Positions 20,460 through 30,510 of a DNA stretch of 64,000 nt are shown here, in pieces. Location of the stretch: NCBI RefSeq assembly GCF_963678635.1, contig NC_087067.1, positions 56,953,964 to 57,017,963 of the forward strand. The letters are read 5' to 3'. Below the pieces are notes generated by a model. The model worked only from the letters and a program-made list of their open reading frames with translations, was not told the DNA's origin and made no database searches. The DNA comes from Symsagittifera roscoffensis (Eukaryota; Xenacoelomorpha; Acoela; Convolutidae). Position 1 is the stretch's first letter; every line of letters starts with the position of its first letter. The translations under genes were made by a program, and so were the position numbers.

Positions 20460-20944
20460 AAAACCATTTTGACTTACACACACTATCACGACAACCCCAC
20501 CATCGTTTTCAATTCATTAGCTCGAAATACACATCACCATTTTTTCTTAATTTTACATATTGCATTAAAAATACTAACCTCCACGGCATCCTCCGTAACT
20601 ATGACCCCATTACCCAAATGTATATATTCTGTCCCCTCATGAAGACCCTCAATGATGAAGAATCAAGACCCTTCATTATCCCGCATGAGTTCATCCAACC
20701 TATTGAAATTCCCATACTAGAATTCATTCATAATACTAAATATAATCACAAAATTAACAATCTAATACAAAACACACCTCATGAGTTGGCAGTAGGCACC
20801 GAAGAACTAAACACCATCAAAGCACTTCAATTGCTTTGGCCACTGCTACAAACTAAAAACGTCATTCACATACTAGCCAAATTATTAACAACATCCGATT
20901 TGATTCTCGAAATCTTCCCCCATGGCTTTTTTCCCGATGACTAA
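20399..20944 (+). CDS. Unrecognised ORF of the LTR element
   Basis: 181 aa with no stop: HFDLHTLSRQPHHRFQFISS, LNFTYCIKNTNLHGILRNYD, SRPFIIPHEFIQPIEIPIL, ELAVGTEELNTIKALQLLW, SDLILEIFPHGFF. It overlaps the gag-like frame by 60 bases. It ends where CTAAG|GTAAGTA forms a good splice donor, so a spliced form is possible. The duplicate at 23798-24403 is also open, which argues for function until recently, or for recent duplication. No domain recognised. Confidence 0.4.
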   Translation: MESPKYINQFSEFSKQFSFIKNHFDLHTLSRQPHHRFQFISSKYTSPFFLNFTYCIKNTNLHGILRNYDPITQMYIFCPLMKTLNDEESRPFIIPHEFIQPIEIPILEFIHNTKYNHKINNLIQNTPHELAVGTEELNTIKALQLLWPLLQTKNVIHILAKLLTTSDLILEIFPHGFFPDD

Positions 20945-21799
20945 GGTAAGTATAATTCAAATAAATTAAACTAATAATTCAAATTGTACTAGCCGTTCTT
21001 TATAAATGTTTCAATTCTCTCTTTAGTCTTCTTACTACTATCATCTACAAAAACAGAAAAAGAAATAAAAATACAAACTTGTTAAATTAGAATACAAAAC
21101 TAGTAATTTCTTTTGCTAAAACTTATTTGCTAAAACTATTTTGCTATACTAAATTTTTCGCACTAAATGAAGTAGTAAAATTCATACCCAATGTAGTAAT
21201 TTTATTTATAAATTATTTCCCCAAGAAGCAGTAAAATTCAAAAACGATGAAAATTTATAATTTAAAATTTCCCCAAATGTAGTAAATTTCAAATTTCAAG
21301 CAATAATTTCATAAAATGAGAGAGCAGTACTTACCTTTTCAATGTTTTCATTCATTCGCACAAGAATTCTATCCATACTCGCACAGCTCGCCCACGAAGT
21401 TTTGTTTGAAATATTGATTTTATGTTTCAAGCTTTCACTAACAATAACTCAAACAACCGATAACAAGTTTCCAACTTTTGCTTAACCTGGTTGGAATGGA
21501 GTTATACACTACGCTAAACTAACCAATGCAGCTTACTAAATACCATAACTCATCAAAATAACAGCATGACTAAGAAAAGGAAACCAACGGTACCCAAACC
21601 GGATTAACCAAGTTTAAAACTGGATAATTTATTCTTTTGAAGACTATTACAAAGTCGAAGAAAGAAATAATAAAACACAAAAAAGTCGAAAGACAAACCC
21701 AAACCAAAAACAATTTGTTTTTTGAAAAAAGGACACAACCAAAAGAAACATAGGAAAGACCAGAAAAAAACCAACATAAAAGGTTATCACAAAACAGGA

Positions 21800-21916
21800 C
21801 CCCTCAAAGAAACAGCACGAAATCATACTCCCACTCCTGGCCTAACCCACCAGAGAGGACGTCCTGAGCATGCTTATAGCCGGCCTAACCCACCGCGCTA
21901 CACTCACGCTTTGTGA
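21800..21916 (-). repeat. tRNA-derived SINE-like segment (copy 1)
   Basis: On the minus strand GTAGCGCGGTGGGTTAGGCC resembles an A box and the 5' half of a tRNA. About 60 bases downstream is TATGATTTCGTGCTG, a degraded B box (GGTTCGATTCC type). GGCCTAACCCACC occurs twice within the segment. A SINE fragment is the simplest reading. A second copy at 25196-25312 arises from the tandem duplication. Confidence 0.35.
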
Positions 21917-22597
21917 CCACACTTCTATTTTTAATAAGAGGTACCCAAGGTTGAGTAAATCTTCAAAATAACTGAACTAAAATAAAACGCTTTTGTGAAA
22001 ACAACTAATTAAGATCATAACTAAAACCAATTAACAAAAATTTATAAAATGTAAATCATAATATGCAGTACATAGATCATACACAACAACAAAGACGAAC
22101 ATCCAAAGACTAGATGATCCCACCACAACATGAATAAGAGAATGGCTAAAAAACACAACCGACATGCCGTCCCAATCACGACTCAAAGGGTTTAGAGTAC
22201 GACTTGACTTCGCAGCAAAGGACTTCATTGAACCAAACCAATGACCACCTCGATGTTCAAGTATACGTACAGATCCGAGTTACAAGGCATCCCTTCCAAA
22301 CACGAATTTCACGCCATTTCTAGACGAGGCTGAACACAAGACAGTTCTCGACTAATACAGAAAAACCTGACATAGCAAACCATTATGAAATCGGATTGTT
22401 TTCATTGGGGATCGCATTCGTTGTCGAGCGACAAGACGATAACTTCATGTCCATCATTCCAGCGTTCTGAAACGTTTCTCTTGAAGGAGAAACCGGACAA
22501 GAAATTTGATGTTCGCCAAATACCAACGTTCATCATCCATCCTTCAATTGCAGAAGAAAAGAGATAAAACTCAAAAACTATGTAAACCCCGGATGGG

Positions 22598-23001
22598 TGT
22601 AACCTGATCTAAACTACATTTTATTATTTATAAATTAGATATTTTATTACTGTAAAATATTTAATATTAACCAATCATAATCCATCTAACTAACAACCGA
22701 CTTATTTGTAAGTGCTGAAATTACTTGTAATTTCAGCACCAGAGAGGTTTGAATTTAACTTAGAGATTAGTTACCTCTCCTCGAGAACTTCAGCAGCCGC
22801 AATAAAACCAGTATACTTTAGATCTATTAAGCCTAGCAGAGACTAGTTAAACACCCTGAGACTAGTAGATAAAAGAGTAAGATTAGGATCGGTATTAGAC
22901 TAGAAGTTGCACGAATCTATCTGGCCAAAATAAGATAGCGTTGTGAGCAGACGGTGTACCCTATCCGAAATCACTCTATGAGTTAAACGCCTCATACCTA
23001 A
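22598..23001 (+). repeat. 3' LTR, first copy
   Basis: Follows a purine-rich GGATGGG stretch and opens TGTAACCTGATCT. Same length and internal landmarks as the 5' LTR. Followed by CTCACTAACCTG; a target duplication is not certain. Confidence 0.75.
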
Positions 23002-23682
23002 CTCACTAACCTGTTGATACTGTGGTTGATCGTTCATTAAAACTAACATGGCGCTTGGCTTTTCCCTGCTTAATCTGTTTTACCCTGTTTTTTTTTATAC
23101 AAAGCTGTTATGGTTTTCAGAAAAACTTCTTTTTTAAATGTTTACCTTTTTCGAAGAAATTTCGTCACTATTCTCGAAAACTACTAGCTAAATCTGATAT
23201 TAAAGTCCATTATTTCAAATATTGAAAATTACGCATTTAAAGTTTTATTGGTTTTCTTCAAAAGTCGTTTTTTCGGTGTTTTTGGCTTCATTGACTTTTT
23301 TTTGCCACGAAAACCGATGGTGATTGGTCACAAAAGTTGTTTTTTTTTGCTGACAAGTTCAAAACATCAGCTAAATTAGAAAGTTTTTTTATTTTACCAT
23401 GATTGATTCAGTTTTAGTACATCTGAAAAAAAAACAAAAAAAAACTTCAGAGATTGAGCAAAAGTGTGCAGTTCTACCAAAAATGAATGAATTTTCTCAA
23501 AAAAATAGTTGTGTTTTTGAAAATTGTCTAAAACATTTCCTCCTTTTCTTCCCTTTCTCAAAACCAGGATAATCCTTGCTTATAAAATGCGGCTAGAAGA
23601 AGACAAATTCGAATTGTCTAAAAAAATTTTCAAAAATTTTTTTCCTTCTATCAAAACCAGGATAATAATTGTGATAAAAATG
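23002..23682 (+). other. Flank between the duplicated LTR units
   Basis: Original 3' flank of the LTR element, repeated at 26398-27069. AT-rich with long T and A runs, including a repeated 'TC(A/T)AAACCAGGATAAT' phrase at 23560 and 23648. No gene. Confidence 0.5.
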
Positions 23683-23797
23683 TCACGACCACGAAAAACG
23701 TTCACAAGAAGCAGTTTTGCAGAATATAACTATAATTACACACATCAAAACCAAACCACCTTCATCGAAAAAATAACAACCACGTATGTTCTAACCA

Positions 23798-24403
23798 TTG
23801 GAATCTCCCAAATACATCAACCAATTCAGTAAATTTTCAAAACAATTCAGTTTTATAAAAAACCATTTTGACTTACACACACTATCACGACAACCCCACC
23901 ATCGTTTTCAATTCTTTAACTCGAAATACACATCACCATTTTTTCTTAATTTTACATATTGCATTAAAATTACTAACCTCCACGGCATCCTCCGTAACTA
24001 TGACCCCATTACCCAAATGTATATATTCTGTCCCCTCACGAAGACCCTCAATGATGAAGAATCAAGACCCTTCATTATCCCGCATGAGTTCATCCAACCT
24101 ATTGAAATTCCCATACTAGAATTCATTCATAATACTAAATATAATCACAAAATTAACAATCTAATACAAAACACACCTCATGAGTTGGCAGTAGGCACCG
24201 AAGAACTAAACACCATCAAAGCACTTCAATTGCTTTGGCCACTGCTTCAAACTAAAAACGTCATTCGCATACTAGCCAAATTATTAACAACATCCGATTT
24301 GATTCTCGAAATCTTCCCCCATGGCTTTTTTCCGGTGACTAAGGTAAGTATAATTCAAATAAATTTAACTAATAATTCAAATTGTACTAGCCGTTCTTTA
24401 TAA
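23798..24403 (+). CDS. Duplicate of the unrecognised LTR-element ORF
   Basis: Copy of 20399-20944 created by the tandem duplication. The protein differs at a handful of residues (SEF/SKF, ISSKY/FNSKY, VIHI/VIRI). Loss of one base near 24330 (CCCGATGA to CCGGTGA) carries the frame past the original stop, adding about 20 residues that read through the former intron donor. Confidence 0.4.
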   Translation: MESPKYINQFSKFSKQFSFIKNHFDLHTLSRQPHHRFQFFNSKYTSPFFLNFTYCIKITNLHGILRNYDPITQMYIFCPLTKTLNDEESRPFIIPHEFIQPIEIPILEFIHNTKYNHKINNLIQNTPHELAVGTEELNTIKALQLLWPLLQTKNVIRILAKLLTTSDLILEIFPHGFFPVTKVSIIQINLTNNSNCTSRSL

Positions 24404-25994
24404 ATGTTTCAATTCTCTTTTTAGTCTTCTTACTACTATCATCTACAAAAACAGAAAAAGAAATAAAAATGCAAACTTGTTAAATTAGAATACAAAACTA
24501 GTATTTTCTTTTGCTAAAACTTATTTGCTAAAACTATTTTGCTATACTAAATTTTTCGCACTAAATGAAGTAGTAAAATTCATAGCCAATGTAGTAATTT
24601 TATTTATAAATTATTTCCCCAAGAAGCAGTAAAATTCAAAAACGATGAAAATTTATAATTTAAAATTTCCCCAAATGTAGTAAATTTCAAATTTCAAGCA
24701 ATAAATTCATAAAATGAGAAAGCAGTACTAACCTTTTCAATGTTTTCATTCATTCGCACAAGAATTCTATCCATACTCGCACAGCTCGCCCACGAAGTTT
24801 TGTTTGAAATAATGATTTTATGTTTCAAGCTTTCACTAACAATAACTCAAACAACCGATAACAAGTTTCCAACTTTTGCTTAACCTGGTTGGAATGGAGT
24901 TATACACTACGCTAAACTAACCAATGCAGCTTACTAAATACCATAACTCATCAAAATAACAGCATGACTAAGAAAAGAAAACCAACGGTACCCAAACCGG
25001 ATTAACCCAGTTTAAAACTGGATAATTTATTCTTTTGAAGACTATTACAAAGTCTAAGAAAGAAATAATAAAACACAAAAAAGTCGAAAGACAAACCCAA
25101 ACCAAAAACAATTTGATTTTTGAAAAAAGGACACAACCAAAAGTAACAAGGAAAGACCAGAAAAAAACCAACATAAAAAGTTATCACAAAACAGGACCCC
25201 TCAAAGAAACAGCACGAAATCATACTCCCACTCCTGGCCTAACCCACCAGAGAGGACGTCCTGAGCATGCTTATAGCCGGCCTAACCCACCGCGCTACAC
25301 GCACGCTTTGTGACCACACTTCTATTTTTAATAAGAGGTACTCAAGGTTGAGTAACTCTTCAAAATAACTGAACTAAAATAAAACGCTTTTGTGAAAACA
25401 ACTAATTAAGATCATAACTAAAACCAATTAACAAAAATTTATAAAATGTAAATCATAATATGCAGTACATAGATCATACACAACAACAAAGACGAACATC
25501 CAAAGACTAGATGATCCCACCACAACATGAATAAGAGAATGGCTAAAAAACACAACCGACATGCCGTCCCAATCACGACTCAAAGGATTTAGAGTACGAC
25601 ATGACTTCGCAGCAAAGGACTTCATTGAACCAAACCAATGACCACCTCGATGTTCAAGTATACGTACAGATCCGAGTTACAAAGCATCCCTTCCAAACAC
25701 GAATTTCACGCCATTTCTAGACGAGGGTGAACACAAGACAGTTCTCCACTAATACAGAAAAACCTGACATAGCAAACCATTTTGAAATCGCATTGTTTTC
25801 ATTGGGGATCGCATTCGTTGTCGAACGACAAGACGATAACTTCATGTCCATCATTCCAGCGTTCTGGAACGTTTCTCTTGAAGGAGAAACCGGACAAGAA
25901 ATTTGATGTTCGCCAAATACCAACGTTCATCATCCATCCTTCAATTGCAGAAGAAAAGAGATAAAACTCAAAAACTCTGTAAACCCCGGATGGG

Positions 25995-26397
25995 TGTAAC
26001 CTGATCTAAACTACATTTTATTATTTATAAATTAGATATTTTACCACTGTAAAATATTTAATATTAACCAATCATAATCCATCTAACTAACAACCGACTT
26101 ATTTGTAAGTGCTGAAATTACTTGTAATTTCAGCACCAGAGAGATTAAAATTTAACTTAGAGATTAGTTACCTCTCCTCGAGAACTTCAGCAGCCGCAAT
26201 AAAACCAGTATACTTTAGATCTATTAAGCCCAGCAGAGACTAGTTAAACACCCTGAGACTAGTAGATATAAGAGTAAGATTAGGATCGGTATTAGACTAG
26301 AAGTTGCACGAATCTATCTGGCCGAAAATAAGATAGCGTTGCGAGCAGACGGTGTACCCTATCCGAAATCACTCTATGAGTTATACGCCTCATACCT
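25995..26397 (+). repeat. 3' LTR, second copy
   Basis: Third copy of the LTR, brought here by the tandem duplication. Nearly identical to 22598-23001. Confidence 0.75.
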
Positions 26398-27545
26398 AAC
26401 TCACTAACCTGTTGATACTGTGGTTGATCGTTCATTAAAACTAACATGGCGCTCGGCTTTTCCCTGCTTAATCTGTTTTACCCTGTTTTTTTTATACAAA
26501 GCTGTTATGGTTTTCAGAAAAACTTCTTTTTTAAATGTTTACCTTGTCAAAGAAATTTCGTCACTATTCTCGAAAACTACTAGCTAAATCTGATATTAAA
26601 GTCCATTATTTCAAATATTGAAAATTACGCATTTAAAGTTGTATTGGTTTTCTTCAAAAGTCGTTTTTTCGGTGTTTTTGGCTTCATTGACTTTTTTTTG
26701 CCACGAAAACCGATGGTGATTGGTCACAAAAGTTGTTTTTTTTGCTGACAAGTTCAAAACATCAACTAAATTAGAAAGTTTTTTTCTATTTTACCATGAT
26801 TTAGTACATCTGAAAAAAAAACAAAAAAAAAACTTCAGAGATTGAGCAAAAGTGTGCAGTTCTACCAAAAATGAATGAATTTTCTCAAAAAAATAGTTGT
26901 GTTTTTGAAAATTGTCTAAAACATTTCCTCATTTTCTTCCCTTTTTCAAAACCAGGATAATCATTGCTTATAAAATGCGGCTAGAAGAAGACAAATTCGA
27001 ATTGTCTAAAAAAATTTTCAAAAATTTTTTTCCTTCTATCAAAACCAGGATAATAATTGTGATAAAAACGCGAGTAGAGAAAATACTACGATGTTTTTGC
27101 TGGAACGTTTTCAAAAACTGATAGTTTTTACTGACATAGATGTATATTTTCTTAACTGATGTGGTACTTGACAAAAAAAACTGTAAAATTGCGTTTTTGA
27201 TCTGGCTTACCTCAAGTTAAAATCATTTATTTATTTGGGAGGAACTAAATTGTTATTTTGAATCATTGTTGTTTAAAGTGTATAGAACAAAATTGTTCAT
27301 TCCATGCAGGTTTGTGTTCAGTTTTTTCTCAATTAGCTTTGATAAAGCGTTCGTTTGGTGAATTTATCAAAAAACCGCACGCAGAGTTCAGTTTCCTTGC
27401 GTTTTTCTAGTTGTATTTCAGTTTTAATACAGGTGAAATTGATTTTTGGTATTAATTTTTTGTTGTACTAAGCTAATTTTCATATTTGAGAACCCGCTGT
27501 ACACATTCAACCAATTAAGTGGTACCATCTGTTATTTTGTAACAG

Positions 27546-27761
27546 GACTGCTATGGAAATAGACGCCGGATAATACTGGCGAATGAAGACTTCTCGCCCG
27601 ATGCGAGAAAGTTGGCAGACGAGTGCTGCCTACCATTGTTGCGCGTGGAGTGGCTATACGATTCAGTTAGCCGAAGCGAGTTGCTTCCACGCAAAGATTA
27701 TTGTATTTACATTGATGAAAAAAGCCAACCAGATTTGGATACCACAATTCTGTCAGCGTGA
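27546..27761 (+). CDS. BRCA1-like gene, terminal exon: end of BRCT repeat 2
   Basis: Acceptor TTATTTTGTAACAG ends at 27545. 71 codons plus TGA: DCYGNRRRIILANEDFSP, DARKLADECCLPLLRVEWLY, DSVSRSELLPRKDYCIYID, LDTTILSA. LLRVEWLYDSV aligns with human BRCA1 VVTREWVLDSV, the tryptophan helix of the final BRCT, and IILANEDF with its preceding strand. The stop is at 27759-27761. It lies 11.5 kb from the preceding exon, with the intron filled by an LTR retrotransposon. Base composition (about half GC) contrasts with the AT-rich surroundings, as for the other three exons. Confidence 0.65.
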   Translation, partial: DCYGNRRRIILANEDFSPDARKLADECCLPLLRVEWLYDSVSRSELLPRKDYCIYIDEKSQPDLDTTILSA

Positions 27762-27819
27762 ATAGACAAAATTCCAATACTCAAAACAATTGATGAAATT
27801 GAAAATTATTTGTTTCTTT

Positions 27820-27932
27820 GTTTGTTTGATTTAGAAGTTCTTACTTTCAGAATTTGTTTGTTTGATGTAGAAGTTATTACTTTCAGAATTTGTTTGTTTG
27901 ATGTAGAAGTTATTACTTTTAAATTGAGAAAT
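27820..27932 (+). repeat. 42-bp tandem triplication after the BRCA1-like stop
   Basis: TTTGTTTGTTTGAT(T/G)TAGAAGTT(C/A)TTACTTTCAGAA recurs three times. It keeps an open frame with a CLFDVEVITFRI repeat but has no start context, and lies 60 bp after the host stop codon, so it is probably in the 3' UTR or just beyond. Confidence 0.65.
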
Positions 27933-28051
27933 TTCGAACTGGTTTTTCATCTGAACAATCAAAAAAACTTAAAAATAATTAATGAGGCTAATGGTCTTTC
28001 CTTCTGTAAAATCGTAACGAACCATTTTCAATGTAAACTTTTAAAGAAACT

Positions 28052-28276
28052 GGCTCTTTTCCAGTTTCCCCCCCACCTTTCAAAATACCGAGTTTTATGT
28101 TTGTTTTACGTGTTATTACGGCTAAATGCGTGATTTTACGCTGTAAAGTATGAAGAACAAATCTGTTCACAGTTGTCGATTTGTTCACCACACCAAATTG
28201 CATTGCATTGTGACAACGTTAAATAAGCTTTTCAAAGTTGAATTTGAGAGGGGGGGGGGGAAACTGGAAAAGAGCC
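28052..28276. mobile_element. MITE with GGCTCTTTTCC ends, copy 1
   Basis: 225 bp. The left end GGCTCTTTTCCAGTTTCCCC is mirrored by the right end GGGGAAACTGGAAAAGAGCC, with C and G runs just inside and CACCTTTCAAA/TTTGAGAG continuing the inverted match. It is flanked by AAGAAACT on both sides, an 8-bp target duplication typical of hAT- or P-type transposases. It carries no coding capacity. Confidence 0.75.
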
Positions 28277-28806
28277 AAGAAACTGAACAAACAAAAGCAT
28301 TTCCTGTTCAAAAAACATGCAGCGTACGACCACATTTTTTTCCGCTCTAATTTGCTAAAAAGAAAACTAGCTTGCGCTGAATTTTGTTCTCACGTAAAAC
28401 ACGTAAGATTACTGAGGAAATAGAAAATATGAAAGTGGAAGATTAGTGGAAAAGAGCCATCATTTGAAATCAACTTTCATGACTCGAATTTCAAAAAAAA
28501 AATAATAAGGGAACTGGAAAAGAACCAATTTTTTGGGTTCCACGAACCTTAAATTGCACGTGTTACGCTTGTCCTAGTTGTTTTCATAAAATCGAATTAA
28601 GGACTTGGGCATTGTCTTCCTTGGATTATTTTCTCAGATTTCTATCATGGTACATTACGCGATTAATCACTGTGCGCTTTGTTGCAAGGCTTTGTTGCCT
28701 TTCAATGTTCACAGAATTTGAAAAGGGGGGGGGGGGGGGAACTGGAAAAGAGCCCTTTTTTCTTCGAAACTGCAGTTTACGACTGTTTTCTGTGTCATTC
28801 TCTTTA

Positions 28807-29023
28807 GGCTCTTTTTCCTCCCCCCCCCCCCCCCCCCCCCCCCCCCACCTGCAAATTCTTTCATGTAAATTTAATGACCACATTGTCCAATTGTTATGAC
28901 AATATACATACAGACTAATAAGGCCACGACAAACATATTTGGTCTTCATACTCAACCTCGTAAAACCACTCGTTACACTAATATGTTGAAGCTCGTGTGA
29001 GGTGGGGGGAAGGAAAAAGAACC
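28807..29023. mobile_element. MITE with GGCTCTTTTTCC ends, copy 2
   Basis: 217 bp between exact 8-bp duplications TCTCTTTA (28799-28806 and 29024-29031). Starts GGCTCTTTTTCC plus a 27-base C run, ends GGGGGGAAGGAAAAAGAACC. A related element lies inverted at 57709-57906. Lone right-end matches occur at 28441, 28512 and 28738. Confidence 0.75.
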
Positions 29024-29458
29024 TCTCTTTATAAGAGTTTCAAAGGCTGACTTTTTTTCTGATGAGAGGGCAACATTTCTACCCCGATGATTTGTTCTGC
29101 TGCGAAGTCAGTCCTTGGTTTTTCCGGGTAGTTCAAAACATACTACTCTGTCTCAATTTATTGAACTTTACTCGGAGAAATATAATCACAGATTTTAATC
29201 AAATACTAGATGATACAGTGTTACTATTAGTCTTCGAAGTTTTCGCACTGATAGTGGTGCCTATTTTTGGCACTATCTTCACTTACTCTGTTTTGCACTC
29301 AGCCTGAGATCTTATGATACTACCCTTTCATGGCGTTTCCAGGCAGTTTTCACTTTAAACTTTCTTCCCATTTTGCATAGGTTTACAATAGTGGACAAAA
29401 TTAAACGCAAGTTCAGGCTTTTAAATTCTTAAAAAAACCTTACTATAAGGACCCTTTT

Positions 29459-29917
29459 TATTCTGGCCTTTTTTATAACTTTTATATAACTTATAAAAAC
29501 AGGAAACAGAATCGGTTTAATTCAAGAGAATCAATAAACGGCGAATTTTAGTAATTTTTATTGCACGGAATAAGCAACAACATTACACGTATCAAATTAA
29601 AAAGTGGGCTTGTTCATGCCCTGATTTGTGTGACTTATGTGTTTTTTCACAATGAGTTCATACTTAGTTCACGCAGTTTAATTAACAGATACTCAATTGC
29701 AAACCAATTTTGAACCGATTAAAATATTAGCATTTTATGTTCTGTCAGGTTCGTCTCAAATAGGATTCTCAAATGAAACGACTTAGGTGAGAATCGAACC
29801 CACGCCGAACTCCCCGGAACGCACTATGTATACGCTGAGCTATATAGCTGATATTGCTAAGCAACTATACTGGCTTTATACTATACTTTCATACTTTAAT
29901 GCTATGTAGCATTAACA
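29459..29917 (-). repeat. BEL solo LTR with 5-bp target duplication
   Basis: 459 bp; read on the minus strand it runs TGTTAATGC to GGCCAGAATA. CTTTT flanks it on both sides (29454-29458 and 29918-29922), the 5-bp duplication usual for LTR elements. AATAAA sits near the 3' part on the minus strand (GTGCAATAAAAATTAC). Differs by one or two bases from the LTR at 39513-39971. Confidence 0.85.
29787..29850 (-). promoter_or_regulatory. tRNA-like Pol III promoter (A and B boxes) inside the LTR
   Basis: On the minus strand TATATAGCTCAGCGTA matches an A box, and about 33 bases on GTGGGTTCGATTCTCAC matches a B box whose five flanking bases pair as a T-arm. The cloverleaf is otherwise degraded, so it is a tRNA-derived insertion and not a working tRNA. 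It starts about 70 bases into the LTR, that is in U3. The same sequence lies at 39841-39904. Confidence 0.55.
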
Positions 29918-30418
29918 CTTTTGGACAATAATTACTGAAAATTTTATTAAAATTTTTACATCGACCGAGAGCAAATGATATGAACTACCCTCTCTGAAAG
30001 TCTCAATTTTTAATTTGATGCAAAATCTAGCGCAAACGATAAAAACTGGCATTTTCAGGCCCTGAAAAAACTGGTGAGTGCATCAAATTTAAAAATGAAA
30101 CTATAGCATCAAACTAAAAAATGAGAGAGTAATTCATATCATTTGTTGTCGGTCGACGTAAAAATTTTGTTAAATTGTCAAAGAAAATTTTGTCCAAAAT
30201 GGTCCTTAAAGGCTGTTAAGAAAGTTAAAGCCTGAATTTGCGTCCAGTGTATAATCCATAGAAAAATTGTAAAATAGGCTTCTACCCCTTCAGACCACTT
30301 ATAAGCATCACTTTTATGGTGTAGCGATAAGTATGAAGACTAGAAATGTTTTTCATAAACTAACTAGTCCGAATACCAAAGTTTCGAACAATCGAGAAAC
30401 ACGAACAAAAAAAAACAT

Positions 30419-30510
30419 ATGTATACGCTGAGCTATATAGGTGATATTGCTAAGCAACTATACTGGCTTTTTACTATACTTTCATACTTTAATGCTATGT
30501 AGCATTAACA
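30419..30510 (-). repeat. Truncated 3' LTR of the BEL provirus
   Basis: First 92 bases of the LTR (minus strand TGTTAATGC to GCGTATACAT), then an abrupt change at 30418/30419 into DNA that is also the 5' flank of the provirus (40470). The integrase stop codon lies inside it. Confidence 0.8.

Larger units (their letters stand above)
16993..23001 (+). mobile_element. Gag-only (non-autonomous) LTR retrotransposon in the BRCA1-like intron
   Basis: Two LTRs enclose about 5.2 kb. Between them lie a 1.7-kb untranslated leader, gag-like frames (19129-20459), one more ORF (20399-20944) and a 1.6-kb non-coding 3' part. I find no protease, reverse transcriptase, RNase H or integrase signature, so it would need enzymes from another element. 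The superfamily is therefore undetermined. It lies in the same orientation as the host gene. Confidence 0.65.
20280..27069 (+). repeat. Direct tandem duplication of 3.4 kb (LTR element 3' half plus flank)
   Basis: Sequence from TCACGACCACGAAAAACG at 20280 through the 3' LTR and 680 bp of flank to GTGATAAAAA at 23680 is repeated from 23683 to about 27069. The second copy keeps all parts in order: ORF (23798-24403), non-coding 3' region, LTR (25995-26397) and flank. The duplicated flank shows that this was a segmental event after insertion, not a second insertion. The copies differ by a few percent and small indels. Confidence 0.85.
29384..30251. mobile_element. Tc1/mariner-like long-TIR MITE carrying a BEL solo LTR
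   Basis: Left end TACAATAGTGGAC..CGCAAGTTCAGGCTTT; right end the complement of TACACTGGACGCAAATTCAGG, with TA at both edges. The arms fold back over about 180 bp through CATCGACCGAGAGCAAATGATATG and its inverted partner near 30140-30165. A BEL LTR (29459-29917) interrupts the left arm. Without it the MITE is about 400 bp. No transposase. Confidence 0.7.

Noticed and set aside
22031-22228. Minus-strand ORF repeated at 25428-25625
   Set aside because: Identical because of the tandem duplication; no domain and lies in the non-coding 3' part of the LTR element.
27820-27932. CRISPR-like array
   Set aside because: Direct 42-bp tandem units without unique spacers, in a eukaryotic context.
28612-28899. 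Pro- or Gly-run ORFs on both strands
   Set aside because: Created by poly-C/poly-G tracts of MITEs.
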